Shown here piece by piece: positions 32,111 through 46,152 of a stretch of 64,000 nt of DNA. Both the position numbers and the translations under genes were made by a program. This stretch comes from Microplitis mediator (Eukaryota; Arthropoda; Insecta; Hymenoptera; Braconidae), in contig NC_079975.1 in assembly GCF_029852145.1 (NCBI RefSeq), positions 22,511,364 to 22,575,363 on the forward strand. The letters are read 5' to 3'. Every line of letters begins with the position of its first letter. The stretch's first letter is position 1. The notes under the pieces were generated by a model that searched no databases, was not told the DNA's origin, and was given only the letters and a program-made list of their open reading frames with translations.

Positions 32111-34415
32111 TTTTAACAAAATAAATATTTTTTATTATACCATTCATTCCTCATAAATATATATACTCATATATTTATAAAATACCGTTTTTTGGTGTCG
32201 TGTTTTAGCTGTCATATTTTGAACATAAATTTTTTAGTGTAAAAAATTTTTAAAAACCGAAAAATGATTGTGATTTAAAAAAAAACTCAACGTGTGTTGT
32301 GTTGTGTTAATTAAATATTAATTTAATTAAGGAAATTTTTCATAGGTTCGTTATATATTTATATAAGTGAGTGTTTATCAATTTATTAATTTATATATAT
32401 ATTTTTTCATTCATTTATTTGCAAATAATAGGATCAAAATGGCTGGATGTTTAAATCTAGTTTGGCGGGAAATTTAAAAAATTTTTTTTGAAATATTTAA
32501 AAATGACTGCTAGGTAGTTTAGCTTTTAAATTTTTTCTTGGAGGTACAGCGCAAGTAGAGGAAGTAAAGTAAATAAAATAAAAGAGTAAAGAGAGCAAAA
32601 TTTTTTAGCCTTGCAGATCTTAAGTTGTCCTCGATAACAGTCGACGAACTTTGCCTTTGATCTCGTCATTGAACGTCTTGACCTTGAATATGATAATAAT
32701 AATAGTTGATAATGATAATGGTAATAATATTGTGAGGTTGCGGAAGTTTTTTAGTTCATCACACCCGGAAATAAATTTTAAATTTCATTGAGAAGCTATT
32801 TGTTGTTTAATGATCATTGACACTTTAGAAAGTGTTAGTATGCGTGATTAGCCGATGAAAAGCTTGTGTATGTACATTTTCTTTGCATGTGTGTACAGCG
32901 ATAAAATATACGGATTTCACTATTAATAAGATTTCTCTAACACGTGCAACGACCCTTTTGATTCATTGGTATAGTAGTTTTTTTTTAAATTCCTTTATAA
33001 TTAGGTTGTAAAGAAAAATTTTTTGCACCACTGGGTTTTTAGATGAATCATAAAACATTTATGTAGATGATTTTTCGTTGGGAATTACGCTTTCTATAAA
33101 AAATGGGTTCAAAATGCTTGATGCGAATAAACTGGGAAATTTTATTCGCTATAAAAAAGGTCATTAGTAAAATTGTTGTAGGATAATAAGTTTAAAAATT
33201 ATAGGCGTTTTTAATTTCATTGACCGGATGACGAAGGCTGATATCTAGAAAATTATTAATTTAGTGTTTAAAAGATTGAGGCTAAAGTTTTAATTTTTGG
33301 AGAAAAAGTTTGTAGAGTAATTTGTAGGAAATTAAAATCTCTAGAAAAAAAGTTTCGTGTAAAATTATCAGAGAGTCATTATTTTAGAAGTTATAGTCAA
33401 TTAAAACTTTTGGCGGCTCAAAATTCATAATAGATTTGAAAATTTGCTTTTGGACAAAACTTAAATCGCCTATATCTTCTGAACAATAAATTTTACAGTA
33501 TTTTTATATCAGATATTTTTTGTAGGAAATTAAATTCTCTAGAAAAAAAGTCTCTTGTAAAATTACCAGAGAGTTATTATTTTAGAAGTTATAGTCAATT
33601 AAAACTTTTGGCGGCTCAAAATTCATTGATTTGATTCTTAGGCTTTTGGAAAAAACTTTAATCGCCTATATCTTTTGAACAATGAATTTTACGGTACTTT
33701 TATATCACATATTTTTTATGAGAAATTTAATTAGCTATAAAAAATGTTTATAAGATTTTTTGATAAAATCAATAGTTTATTATCTACTGGCATTTTAATA
33801 ATTAGATTTTTTTGGAATGAACAATTAGTTTTTTTTTAAACACAAATTCATATATAAATATATACATATATTAATATTTAAACAAGACAACGTCAATTGT
33901 TGATGAGATAATTGAAGAAAATCACAATGATTAATGTCAGTAAATGACTTTTGAACTAAATAAAACGTTAACAATTTTCAAAGGGAAATAAAATAGTTAC
34001 TAGAGGTCAAATATAAGAGACAGGAAGTTCAATAAAATATGTAATTTGAATGAAGAAACTTTAAATTTATATTTTATATTTAACGTTAATATATTAAAAA
34101 AATATATATATATATAAAAATATATTTATAAATAATTTTATTTAAAAAAATCATAATCTTAATACAATAAAATTAAAAATGGGTTAATTGACATTAATGT
34201 TGAGTAATTAAGTGAATGACATTTTTAAATTAGTCAATGACATTTATCTTAGTGCGCGTAAACGTGTATTAATTAAAAATTTAAAGAAAATTAAAAATAA
34301 TCTAGTCAAGTGTTTGTGTCAGTGTTCTTTTTATTTATTTGTTTAAAAGAGTTGAAAGAGAAAGAACATTTATTGTCCTTGAGACGAAGGTGTTGAGGAC
34401 GCGGAGTCGTGGAAA
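31904..34415. other. Leader/intron sequence with family L tandem repeats
   Basis: 31904-32760 is leader-like with mixed composition (GGGACCAGCTAAGC; GCGTCAGTT-poor). 33170-33740 holds tandem units of about 198 bp: TGTAGGAAAT at 33323 and 33521, with AAAACTTTTGGCGGCTCAAA in both. The rest is AT-rich with no feature seen. Confidence 0.55.
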
Positions 34416-34506
34416 ATGCTAAACTGCACTGATCTTGAGTGCATTCTGCACCATCATTATTATTATGCACATCTACATCAGTTACAACAACCGCCGATTG
34501 ATAATG
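34416..34506 (+). CDS. Candidate first coding exon with His-rich start (30 codons)
   Basis: Begins MLNCTDLECILHHHYYAHLH and continues QLQQPPIDN, then a perfect donor GGTGAGT in phase 1. The leader just before it (34380-34415) is unusually GC-rich (GAGGACGCGGAGTCGTGG). His/Gln-rich starts of this kind are common in insect transcription factors, but I do not recognise the protein and see no following exon within the window. Confidence 0.5.
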
Positions 34507-36995
34507 GTGAGTTTAATTCACTTTTTTTTCTATTTATAAATATTTATCACCTATTTATACACTCATTAATTAACATTTCATAGAAAAACATTACATTTAT
34601 TTATTGGCTGCTAAATAAATATCAATTGATTACTTAGTTATCCATAGAAGCCATAAAAAAATTTTTTTTTTTAAATAAATAGTCTAGAAAAAAATTATAA
34701 AATTCAAAATTTAATTTTTTGTGTGAAAAATTTTTTCACAGAAAATTCAGTGGGATATTCGTGTTGGTGAGCGAATTTCACGAAAAATGAGTACTAACAA
34801 CGATATATTATAATAAAGTGATGGTTAATTAATTCATTGGTTAATTAATTCTTGTTAAATTAATCAGTTTGTAATTTTAATGGTATTATTATAAATATAC
34901 TGTTGTGGGTACTCGTTTTACTCGCGACTACCTCAGTTATAACATAAAAGCTTTCATTTTTCAAAAATTACAAAAAAAAAAAAAATTATAACTACAGTTT
35001 TATTTTCCAAAAATTTTTTTTTTATTTACGATATACGAAAAGTCGACAAAATTCCGTGAAAAATGAATAGAATTAATGACACTGCAATCAGAAGTTCCCT
35101 AATTAATTTAATCATTAGTCGGCTACTTATATAATCAACAATTTTATGGCGTGCGTACACATAATCCAAATATGATGATGTGGGTACTCATTTTACTCGT
35201 TATCATGTCAACTTCCCACGAAAAATAATCATTTTGAAATATAAAAGAATTTCACGCTTTTTGAATTTTTTTTTTTTAAATTTGAATATAAAAAATTTTG
35301 GTCCACTGAATTCGAGCGATCAAATTGATTTAAAAATCTAATGACCCTTGTAAATAATTAATAATATTATTAAATTAATTAAGTAATTAATTAATCCCTT
35401 AAGCCACTCGTACTACACTCGTATAAACAATATTGCGTAATATCACGCACGGTAAATGCCAATCGTTTGAAGCTAAGAAAACTCGTTACGTTCCAGTTCA
35501 TGTGGCTGCATAAATTCATATCATATTTAAAACAATTTATATCTTTATATTACCTCTACTCTACTCTTACCTTACAAATTTATAACGTATAACACAAAAT
35601 TATAAATACAATCTTTTGCTTGCAACAAATAAAAAAAAACGTTAATGTAAACAATATCGTAAAAAAAAAATCCAATAATTCCGGTATTTATAATTTAAAA
35701 AAATTCTATTTAATTGACAATTTAATGCGACACATTATTTACTAATGAGTAAAAATAATTAATTAATTTTTCTCTGTATCCACGTATTTCTGCATGAATA
35801 TTTATTTGTTTACTCGATATATTTGTAATTAACGGCGTGTTAAAAGAGCTTACTTAACAATCAATAGGCAATAAATCATTTGGTTCTTTAAATCTACACT
35901 TGTGTATATCTCTCATATCTTATTGCTTGTTTTTTATTTTTATTTACATATTTTATTTTATCTTTACATTGAGATCTTTGAGATTAAAGATGACGATTAA
36001 ATACAAACTCATTGCGACAATAGTATTTTTTTTATTAAACAATTTTTTAACGTCTCCGAAAATAGAAATTTCTATTTTAAATTCTTTAACATTCGAAATC
36101 AGTGCTTGAGTTTTAAGAATCATCCAAATTGGGTTTATCTATTTTATTAATTGATAATTAATTAAATTGCAGAGGAGTAATGTTATGATTAAGCGATTAA
36201 AAAACACTTGGCACTATTTATTAAACGTTCAAACTGTCCTGGTGCTTTGACGGACAATATTTAAATATATATCTTTTAAATGATATTATTTATGAAAAAA
36301 TATTTAAGTTTAAATATCTAAGCCGATGTGCTGACGTTATTTATTTATTTTACGAAAACAAAAATAAATAATTATTAAATATTATTTTTAATTAGAGACT
36401 TTGAGAGATGGTAAAGACATTACTAACACACTCGAGTATAATTACGTTTAACCACCGGACAATAATGGGTGATTTGTGTTTAATAATAACAACTGGTAAA
36501 TTTTATTATTATTTAACCCCCAGTAATTAAAGACTTTGTTTGTTATTTAAATATTTAAATATATTTATAAAATAAAGTAAATAGTTTTGCTGCAAGGATA
36601 TTTTTAAAATAACAAAAAAGGTTTTATTTAATTGCACCGGCTCAACAAACTCTATAATACACACGGTCAAGTCTGTTTCCGCGTATCTAAAGTTCATCAT
36701 TCGATAAAGGCTTTAAGTATTCCGATGTTTTAATATTTATGATAATTCAAATTAAATTACCAGTTACCTAAATCTCGAACTCAAAATTTCATATTTTTGT
36801 TAATTTATCCCACATGTTAAGCTAAAAAATTTATCACTATTTTATCCCAAATAAATATTTTTTTAAATTACACAAAAAATAGTCACTGGTTATTATAATT
36901 AAAAATTCACTAAAACAAATGAATTTAAAAAATTCGTCATCAGTTCTCTAAATTTATTATTTTATCCCAATGCTCATCTTACCCCGTCCTTCCCG
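34507..36995. other. Non-coding, presumed intron
   Basis: AT-rich. Holds three copies of the TGGGTACTCAT motif (34781, 34893, 35168). The open frame at 35900-36109 is hydrophobic low-complexity sequence and is not supported as a gene. Confidence 0.5.
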
Positions 36996-37558
36996 TGTAA
37001 AAATAATTCGTTCCAAGAAGATTTCAAGAAAGTTCCGCATGTGGAATTTCTAAACATAAGACAGATTAGAACTTCGAATAGAACTTTTTTGGAACGTTAG
37101 TAATTTTTATGGTAAACAACAAAAGTTTTTATGAGTGAATTTAGAGTCAAAACAGGACGTTCTTGGAAATCTTTGGGAATTTTATATGGACATTCCAAAA
37201 AAGTTCCATAATCACCACTTTTGACTTTTTATGGACTAAAAAAGGCATTCCAAAAACTTTCCAAAATCCCTAATTTCGCATCTTTTGTAGAATAAAGACG
37301 TTCTAGAAACGTCAAAATAGTTCAAAAATGACTAATTTTGAATTTTTTATAGAACAAAAAAAAACGTCCATAAAAAATTCCAAAAAAGTTCCAAGAACGT
37401 CCTTTTTTGACTCTAAATTTGCTCATAAAAACTTTTTTTTTACCATCAAAATTACTAACGTTTCAAAAAAGTTCCATTCGAAGTTCTAATCTGTCTCATG
37501 TTTAGAAGTTCCTTATGCCGAACTTTTTTGGAATCTTTTTGGAACGAATTTTTTGTAC
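36996..37558. mobile_element. Foldback element with ~170-bp arms
   Basis: The left arm GTAAAAATAATTCGTTCC and the right arm GGAACGAATTTTTTGTAC are inverted. The match continues through TTAGAACTTCGAATAGAACT and GAATTTAGAGTCAAAA to about 37165. The loop repeats TTCCAAAAA-type words. Confidence 0.8.
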
Positions 37559-38679
37559 AAAAAATATCTTTATAAAAATAATAGCATATTAAATATCAAA
37601 ATATCCGCGAAGTTATTTTCTTTCCTTCGTAAAAAATTGTTTGGTTTCCATTAAAATACTGCCAAATATTTTTCATAATGATCAAAATTCAAAATTTAAA
37701 TCTTAAATTCTCGAATTATTTTTAAATATTTTTCCTCATTGTTCAAAACAGGGCGGGTTGGCTGGTACAATTACCTTTTATTTTTATTGAAACAAAAAAA
37801 ATTTTATTAATATATATTTATTATATGATGCCCGAGGACAAGAGATTTACAAGGCCAGCATAAAATGTGAATCAATTTAATGATTGAAGATTATATATCG
37901 ATCCATTCCTTATTTTATTCTCTGTTTTTATTTAGCCAGTATATTTAATTTTTATTTTTAATATCTATATATATACATATGTATAACATAATGAAAAAAT
38001 ATTTACAATCCGGTTCTTTATTTATTATTAATTATTTAAAATTTAAATGCCATATTAATGAGTATCTTGACTTTCCTATGAATTAGTAATTATTATATAT
38101 ATGACATTTGTTTCCAAACTGATCACCTGTTTTTTAAAATATTCTTACACCATATTCTATAATAATAATAAAAATGAGTGATATTAATTATTACCATAAA
38201 TCATATTTGATAATTAATTATTTTATTATGAGCAGTCATTGACTCAATAATTAACAAACCAATTACATAAATCGCTGATAATGAAAAAAAAATATACATG
38301 AACTGACCTGAATTGGTGATTGTTTAAATTTAAAAAAATATCTTTGCTTTTAAGTAAATAATTTATGGAGGCCAGAATACTTTTTTTGGTGGTCAGAGAG
38401 CATGGATCACCAGATCGTGTGATTGTTAATTATTCAATCGTCTTTTCCCTTCTCAATGCCTCGGGCGTGTTTTTCATAACGGGTCCTTTTCGTTGAACTT
38501 TTAATGACATTTAAAATAAAAATTTAAATTATTATTTATTATGCATCATTATTATGCATTATTTTAGATGTATCTAATTATCAAAATTATTTTATCTGCT
38601 TTTAAATTTCTCTTCCTTTCTAAAATATAGAATATTAATATTATTCAAATTTTCTCGATTTCAAATATTTACTATGGGT

Positions 38680-39415
38680 TGACTATCGAAGATACGATAA
38701 AAGTTACTCAAGATACTTTTGTAGGAACTTTTCTTTTAGACAAAAAAGGCTTCATTACTTTCGACTTAGATCCAGTGATTTAGGCGGTCAAAATTTTTAA
38801 ATATTAAATCAGTCAAAAATCTCTGGGTTTAAATTTTATTGAAAATCAAATTTTGGCCAATTTATCAAAGATACGATAAAAATTACTGGATATACTTCTA
38901 TAGGAACTTCTATTCTAGACAACATAGGCTTCATTATTTTTGATGGACCCAATTATTTACGCGGTCAAAATTTTTGAATATTAAATCTGTCAAAAATCTC
39001 TTGGTTTGAATTTAAATTGAAATCAAATTTTGGCCAAACTACCAAAGATGCGACAAAAATTACTGGATATATTCTATATGAACTTTTATTCTAGACAACA
39101 AAAGCTTCATTACTTTTGACTTGGACCCAGTGATTTGGGCGATCAAAATTTTTAAATATTCAATCTGTCAAAAATCTCTCGGTTTAAATTTGAATTGAAA
39201 TCAAATTTCGGTCAAATTATCAAAGATACGATAAAAATCACTGGAACTTTTATTCTTGACAACAAAAGTTTCATTATTTGTGACGGACCCAATTATTTAG
39301 GCGTTCGAAATTTTCAAATATTAAATGTCAAAAAATCTCTTGGTTTCCATTTAAATTCAAATTCAAATTTCATCCAAACTTTCAAAGACGAGAAAAATAA
39401 CTTAATATAAAATTT
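38680..39415. repeat. Family L tandem array, four units of about 177 bp
   Basis: AAAGATACGATAAAAATTAC-type blocks recur near 38690, 38868, 39044 and 39221. Each is followed by TTCTAGACAACAAAAGCTTC- and CAATCTGTCAAAAATCTC-like blocks. An open frame in the last unit is accidental. Confidence 0.8.
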
Positions 39416-41475
39416 TTTGAAATTTTATCCCCTAACGTAGACTCAATAGTTTAGAAGTTAGAAATTAAAAACAATTAAATTTTTAAAAAATTCTTTTTAT
39501 TTTTTAATTTATACCAAAAATAATAATTTTGGCTTAGCTTTTAAAAATACAATACAAATTATAATGACTTTTTTAACAATTTAATTATTTACAAAAATTG
39601 TCTTTTTCTTTATCAGTTTTCATAAAAACTTAATAGAGTAGACGCTTGAAATTTTTGAATTAAATTTTTTGATTATTAAAATTTTTTTGGGCTTCGTAAA
39701 AAAATAAAAAAATATGCTTGACTAAATTACAATAAATACCGTCATTACGCATTCAACAATTTCGTCAAACACGAAACCGATCGATTCTTAATCTGTATTT
39801 TGGACCGTCCAAAAAAAGAACGCGTTTAAAATAATAAAATTTGCATTATAAAAACTTAAAAATTAACCATATTTACAAGCAATAAGTAAACTCGGGATAA
39901 TTTCTCTTCAAATACTTATAATTCTTTGTAAATATTTAAAACTTTAATGCCTCCCCAAATAGCGAAGCATTTAAATAAAGCAAAAATAAATTCGGTGATA
40001 TTTTGACTTGAATAATTAATAATTATCAAACCCACTTTACATTTTTTTTTCATTAATTAAAAAAAATCATACCCACACACATGCAGAACTTTAATTGTTG
40101 TAATAACAACAAGCTGTAACCCAGCAAGTCATTAAAGACTAAAATCCTTGGCATAGATACGATTCTTTTTTTGGATCCAACAGAATTAAAAATATATCCT
40201 CAGATATATTTTAATGCACAATAATTCACAATAAAATAAATCTCGTTCTCTTATTATTATTTTATTATTCAAAATCTTTTTAAAAATCCGTACGTGTCAC
40301 TCTAAAAGGTCATTGCTGTCTCAACAAATTAACCATAATGCATTTTATAATACTTATATGTGTACTCATTCGCCGTCTGACTGTTGTTTTTTTATTTAAA
40401 TATTTCAGTTTAAATATTTAATTCCTCAGCAATAAATAATCCGCGTAATATACAATAAAATATTAATAATGTCAGTGTGACAGTGGCAATTTCTTCCGGT
40501 CGGTATATTTCCATGTGTCATGGTAAACGAGACTATAAAAAAAATGTCATATATTTATATATATAGTATTCAAGTGAATAACCAAGACCAGTCTTATTAC
40601 CCTGACTGTCAATTGGGTTAACGAGTGATCTTTAACTTTAATTTTTCAATGTTAATTATATATTTTCACGCTTTTATTGATACTATTAAATTCAATTATT
40701 TTTTTTTTTATTGATATTCGTTAGTTTATTGAAAACAAGTATTTCAATAATAATAATTCTGGTCTTAGGATAAAAGTTGTGTCGGAAAATATTAAAAGTC
40801 TAGAATACTTTAGCCGTTTGAAGGGGGCAAATTCAAAAAAAATTTAAGATTTTATACGATAGGTGTAAAAAATTTTTCAAAAACGATTTAAAAATTTGAA
40901 ATTTTTGGGAATTTTTAAAAATTGTTAAATTTAAATAATCGTGGTGCTTAGATTAGATTTTTTGAATAATGCGTTGCCAGATTAATTTTTGGATTTTTTT
41001 ATCCTTTACTTTTTAAAATTTTTAAAATGCGTTTACATGAAAATTATATCAAAAATTTTTTTTAAAATGAATTTTTAAACTTTGGGAACTTTAAAACTTT
41101 ACGATATTAATAAAATAAATTGTAATAATGATAATATTTGATATTTTTATTGGGTGAGATGATAAGTGATTTATTTAAAGTGAATACAATTGTTAGTAAA
41201 TTGAAATTAGATTAAGTAACTGTTTGCCGACGAAGGCTGGGTATTAAATAGTTTATATATATATATGTATATAGATATATATATATATATATATGTATAT
41301 AGATATATATATATCTAATATATTCAAGTCAAACAATTTAAACTAGATTGACCCTGGTCAAATGATTTACACGACCCTGTATCTTGGAACCTACACTGGT
41401 TATTAATATATATATTTATATATTGTGATGATAAATATACTAGACGAAAATAAATAAATATATTTTTCTAAGCTA
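39416..41475. other. Non-coding, AT-rich
   Basis: No gene or clear mobile element recognised. A (TA)n/GATATA microsatellite lies at about 41257-41317. Confidence 0.5.
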
Positions 41476-42129
41476 CACTGTAAAAAATCGGGAGTGAATT
41501 CGGAGTGATTACGGATTTTTATTCAAATCCAAATTTGCTCCGTCACTCGGGGTTTAAAAAAAAAAAATCTGAAAAAACTGTTAGACCGACAACACACACA
41601 TTTCACTGAAAAATAAATAATTACTGTCCGACGATATCTTTGGAACGAATGAACCGATTTGAACGTTCTTGGTGGCAATCAAAAAATCTCACCAAGACTT
41701 AGAACTGATTGCATTTTGAGGCGAATCGGGCAAGTGGTTTATGAGTTATACGCAAGGAACCTAAAAAAAAAGATTTTATTTTTATTTTTCGTATAACTTG
41801 TAAACTACATGATTGACTCCAAAATCTAGTCAATTTTAAGTCTTGGTGAGCTTTTTCGATTGTCACCAAAAACGTTCAAATCGGTTGATTCGTCATGATA
41901 CTGAAGTTAGCGGACGTCTAATAATTTTTGGATTTTATTTTAGACGGTAAATTATAAAAAAAAAAAAATTGAAAAAATTGCACCTGTAGTTTTTTAAATT
42001 CCCTACAAGTGCATATTTTTAGTTTTTATTTTTTTGTAATTTATTTGCTGGAAAAAAAATCCGAAATTTTTTAACTATCTGCTAACTTCAGGATCATGAT
42101 TCGTTCCAAAGATATCGGACAAAAAAATT

Positions 42130-42167
<38 letters not shown>

Positions 42168-42476
42168 CGGACGTCCATCCGGAAATAGTCAGAGTAGCTT
42201 CCTAGGACCTCAAAACGTCGACATCTGATGAAAACTCAATTTTCCAAAATCGGACCGAAACCAATCTCTTTTTTTGAAAATTTGAAATTTTCATAGCGGG
42301 AAGCTAAAAATTGCTCTGCATAAGGAGTAAATAGGGAGTTTGCCTTTTCAGCGGAGTGGTTTCGGAGTGTTCTGGATTTTATTTAAATCCACATTCACTC
42401 CCATTCTAAGTTTTAATATTAAAATAAACTTCACTCCGAATTTAATCCGCGTTCACTCCGAAAATTTTTTACACTG
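41476..42476. mobile_element. MITE family C hosting family M, which hosts family B
   Basis: C ends: CACTGTAAAAAATCGGGAGT after TA (41474-41475) and TTCACTCCGAAAATTTTTTA before the right-hand ACACTGTA. An undisturbed C copy at 62233-62522 is 290 bp. Inside, family M (about 41570-42313) runs in reverse relative to 26379-26976, and contains a B element at 41894-42097. Confidence 0.8.
41894..42097. mobile_element. MITE family B inside family M
   Basis: 204 bp from CATGATACTGAAGTTAGCGG to CTAACTTCAGGATCAT. GATTCGT is duplicated on both sides (41887-41893, 42098-42104). The other M copy has a single uninterrupted ACGAATC site here. Confidence 0.85.
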
Positions 42477-45142
42477 TAATTCTATCCTTACTCATAAATA
42501 ATAGTTATGATGTTAGACCGTGCGTGGACTTTTTTTAAATATATTATCATTGTTATTATTGTCATTAATATTCAAAATCTTCTTTAATAAAAAATGTGTA
42601 CGACATGGCTGTCAAAAGCGGAAGTATTAAAATAGTATTTCAAGTAATTAAAATTCGCAGTCTTTCCTGAGTACATTATAATCAAGGTGAATTTATTACC
42701 TGAATTGTCAATCATTTTTATTTTATTTTCCTTGTCGCTTTATTTTGTCGGCCTTTTTCAATTCAATTCTTCCATGTCTTTATACTTTTTTTTTAATTTT
42801 CAACCTCAGAATACTCATTTACAAAAACGATATTTATTATTCTTAATTAATATATCGATTTATTATTCATTAAATCGATAGCTCAAATCTAAAGTCCAAA
42901 TTTAAATCGATACATCGTTTAATTTTTTCATAATAAATCAAAATTTCAAATTCATAAATTATTTGAGTTTCGATTTCGATACAAATTTTTTTGAAAAATC
43001 CACAAAAAATTTAAGATAAATCATCAAAGTATGAAATTAATCTGTTGTATAAATTTTATTAAACAACCAAAAAAAAATATATATATGAGTTCGATGACAC
43101 GCAACATAAATTTAAACGAAAACTTCCATTCGGTACAAGTTATTTAATCGTAAATATACTTTCTCTTAATTGTAAAAGTATTGGAGAAGTTTTAACAACA
43201 GAGACACATAATTATTTTTTAGCGTGATCGGGTGAGCCAACGCCTCGTTAAATTATTGTGAGATGCAAAATACATGTTAATTTATAAAGACTGCATTTAC
43301 CATATTGTACATTAGTAGATTGAGATAAAAAAATTTTATTAAATATATGATTTGCTATTTATGAATGACGAATGACAATAATGATGATGTATTAGAATGA
43401 AGACATTAATGGTAATATCGAGGTGTGGTCTAATTTAATTTGATTTGAGATGTTTATTTAATTAATGTAATCAAGCTATAATGATATACTAACTCGGATA
43501 CGGAAATGTGAGACAAATAGTATCACATAATTCCAACAGACTCTCTTATTTCCCGTACCGTCACATTAGCAGTATAAGCCACAGCTAATTACGACATTTA
43601 TTTAAATGCTTTTTTTAATTTTTTTTTTTTATCATCATATTTTCTTCCGTATGATTATCCATGTTTGTACAATAGTTTGACTCAATTACATAGATGTTAA
43701 TTATTAACCGCGATGACCTCGTGCGGTTTGATCACGCGCCGACTAAATTTTTTAAAACAATAATTCTATTACTATTTATCTTTTTAAATATATTTTTCAT
43801 CGTTGTCGTGCTACGAATGCTAATGCAATGTTTACTATTTGACGTTTTAAAAATTTTTTTCTATTAATTATTATTTACTTAATTACCATAATACTTTATA
43901 TGGACAATTTATTTTAAAAAATCAGTGATCTCATTTATTGAAATTTTATTTTTAAAATTATGGCTCGTGTATTGATTCTATGAAAAAAGTTAAAGAGACC
44001 TTTTTTGTAGCTTATTAAATTTCCTACAAAAAAGTATTCTATACTCTTTCATAAAAAATTAATATTTTAAGCTGTAGAGGCTTCAGAAGCTTGGGAAAGG
44101 AATTTGATAAAAAAAATGCATTAATTAATTTAAAAATTAAAATAACTGGTTAAATATTGAAAATATTGAAAAAATTAATCAAATCTTTCTTGTAGCTTTG
44201 AAAATTCTCTACAAAAAAGTACTGATTCATTTTTATCTAAAAATCAATATTTAGATAATTATAAAATTTTAATTACAAATTTAAATAAAATGAAAAAAAA
44301 AAAATAATTTTTTAGACGAACAATAAAACCTCGATGACCTTCACGTGACTTCTCACCCTCGCAGACTTCTCAACAATCATAACTTTAATTTACTTATATA
44401 TAAACCTTCGCAAATATACTGGGTGATTTATTTCGCCACCGGCTCTATTAAATTAAAATGAAAAAAAAAAACTAAAGATATTTGCTAATTAAAAATTCGT
44501 ATGATTCATTTTCCAAAAGTTATTAATTATCAGCTCTAAAATATTGTCAATCATCATATAAAAATATATGACAATAAAAGATGAATAGTAACAGTGGATT
44601 AATAATTTTGTTCCCTTCAATTGGAGGCACACCGTCGTCGATTGAGTCTAATAAAGCCAATAATATCTAGTCACATGCTCATCACATCATATATAAATAT
44701 ATATACATATATATGTAGGGAGAAAATGTTGCATTGAAAATGCTCATGCAATAATTAGAAAAATAAACTTATAATTTATTATCCCGTGATATAAATTTGT
44801 CACGCGTCCTTGTCAACATACTATTTATATTCAAATCTATATATATTTATATATTAATATCATCTTCTACTCATACTTGTTGATTTATTTAATTGCAACT
44901 TATTGCTCTTAATTAACATTTATTTTTAACAATCGATTATTTATGAAATTAAAAATAATTTTTTTTTATTGAGGACGAAAAATTTAAAATTCCAAGCAAT
45001 TTTTTCAAGTCAAATTTTTATTTTATTTTTTTGTCTAGACAATTTTTTTTTCAAATTAGAACTATGAGAAAAAAAATTAGTTAATAAATTTTAAGTCCAA
45101 CAAATAAAAGAATAAAATATTTATGACATTTTTAAATTACAG

Positions 45143-45174
<32 letters not shown>

Positions 45175-46152
45175 CACGATAATTAAGTTTATTTTTTCGA
45201 TAATTATTTATGCATGCTAATAAAAGTGAATAACCGACCCTGACATGACCGTGCTCAGGCAAGAGGTACGCGCGTAAAATAAAAAATCTGTGACTTATAT
45301 TTCATTTACACATATATATACATATATATGTATTTTCATTGGTTAAGATAAAAAGAGTTGAAAGTAAATAAATGTAAGCAACTTTTTTGCACAAAATTAA
45401 ACAATTTAATGCAGCAAAAATTAATATTTATTATCTGCATATTAATTTTTTTATAAATATTACGCAATTTTTATTTATTTAAATTGCGGGTTATTAAAAA
45501 AAAGTTTTAATTGTTTGAGGAAAAAAAAAAATATTGTTCGTAGAAAATCGGTAAAAACTTATCTACTTTTTTTTATTTTAAAATATTTAAAATAATTACC
45601 GTTTGTTAAATAGTAATAATTGTATTTTTTACGACAAAAATTCCGGACGAATTTAGAAAATTTTTAAATATTTTTTCCTTCGCGGGAATTTTAATCTGCG
45701 ATTTTTAAATTCACGTAGACATGGATATTATTAAAAATGTTATATACATAAAAAAAAAAAAATAGTGGATTTAATATGTCCTTGCTCGGTTCCTGCGTTC
45801 ACTCATATGTCTCTCGTTTATATATATCTATTACCGTTGTCTCCTGTAGAATTATACTGTCAGAGATTTTCATGCATAATCCATCTGCTTATTGTTTTAA
45901 ATATAAACCTATTATCTAACATTTTTTTTTTTTTTATTGTTATTATTCATTGATTTTAATGAACAATGTTGCACAACAATGGTAACAAATATATGACATT
46001 TTCAAATAAAATAATTTAATTTATTTGAATTAAAATTTTTAAAATTGATCAAATTTTGATAGCAAAAAATTTTTGCCCTATTCAAATATAAAAACTTAAG
46101 ATCTATATATTTATATCATATATTTTCCAATTTTTTAAAATATAAATTTCAC
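42477..46152. other. Non-coding, presumed intron
   Basis: AT-rich with no credible coding frame. Family L-like sequence at about 43980-44230 (TAGCTTATTAAATTTCCTAC). A T-tract at 45145-45174. The open frames at 42687 and 45765 are hydrophobic, low-complexity and without splice or family support. Confidence 0.5.

Noticed and set aside
39195..39410. 71-codon plus-strand frame
   Set aside because: It is the last unit of a non-coding tandem array; other units are not open.
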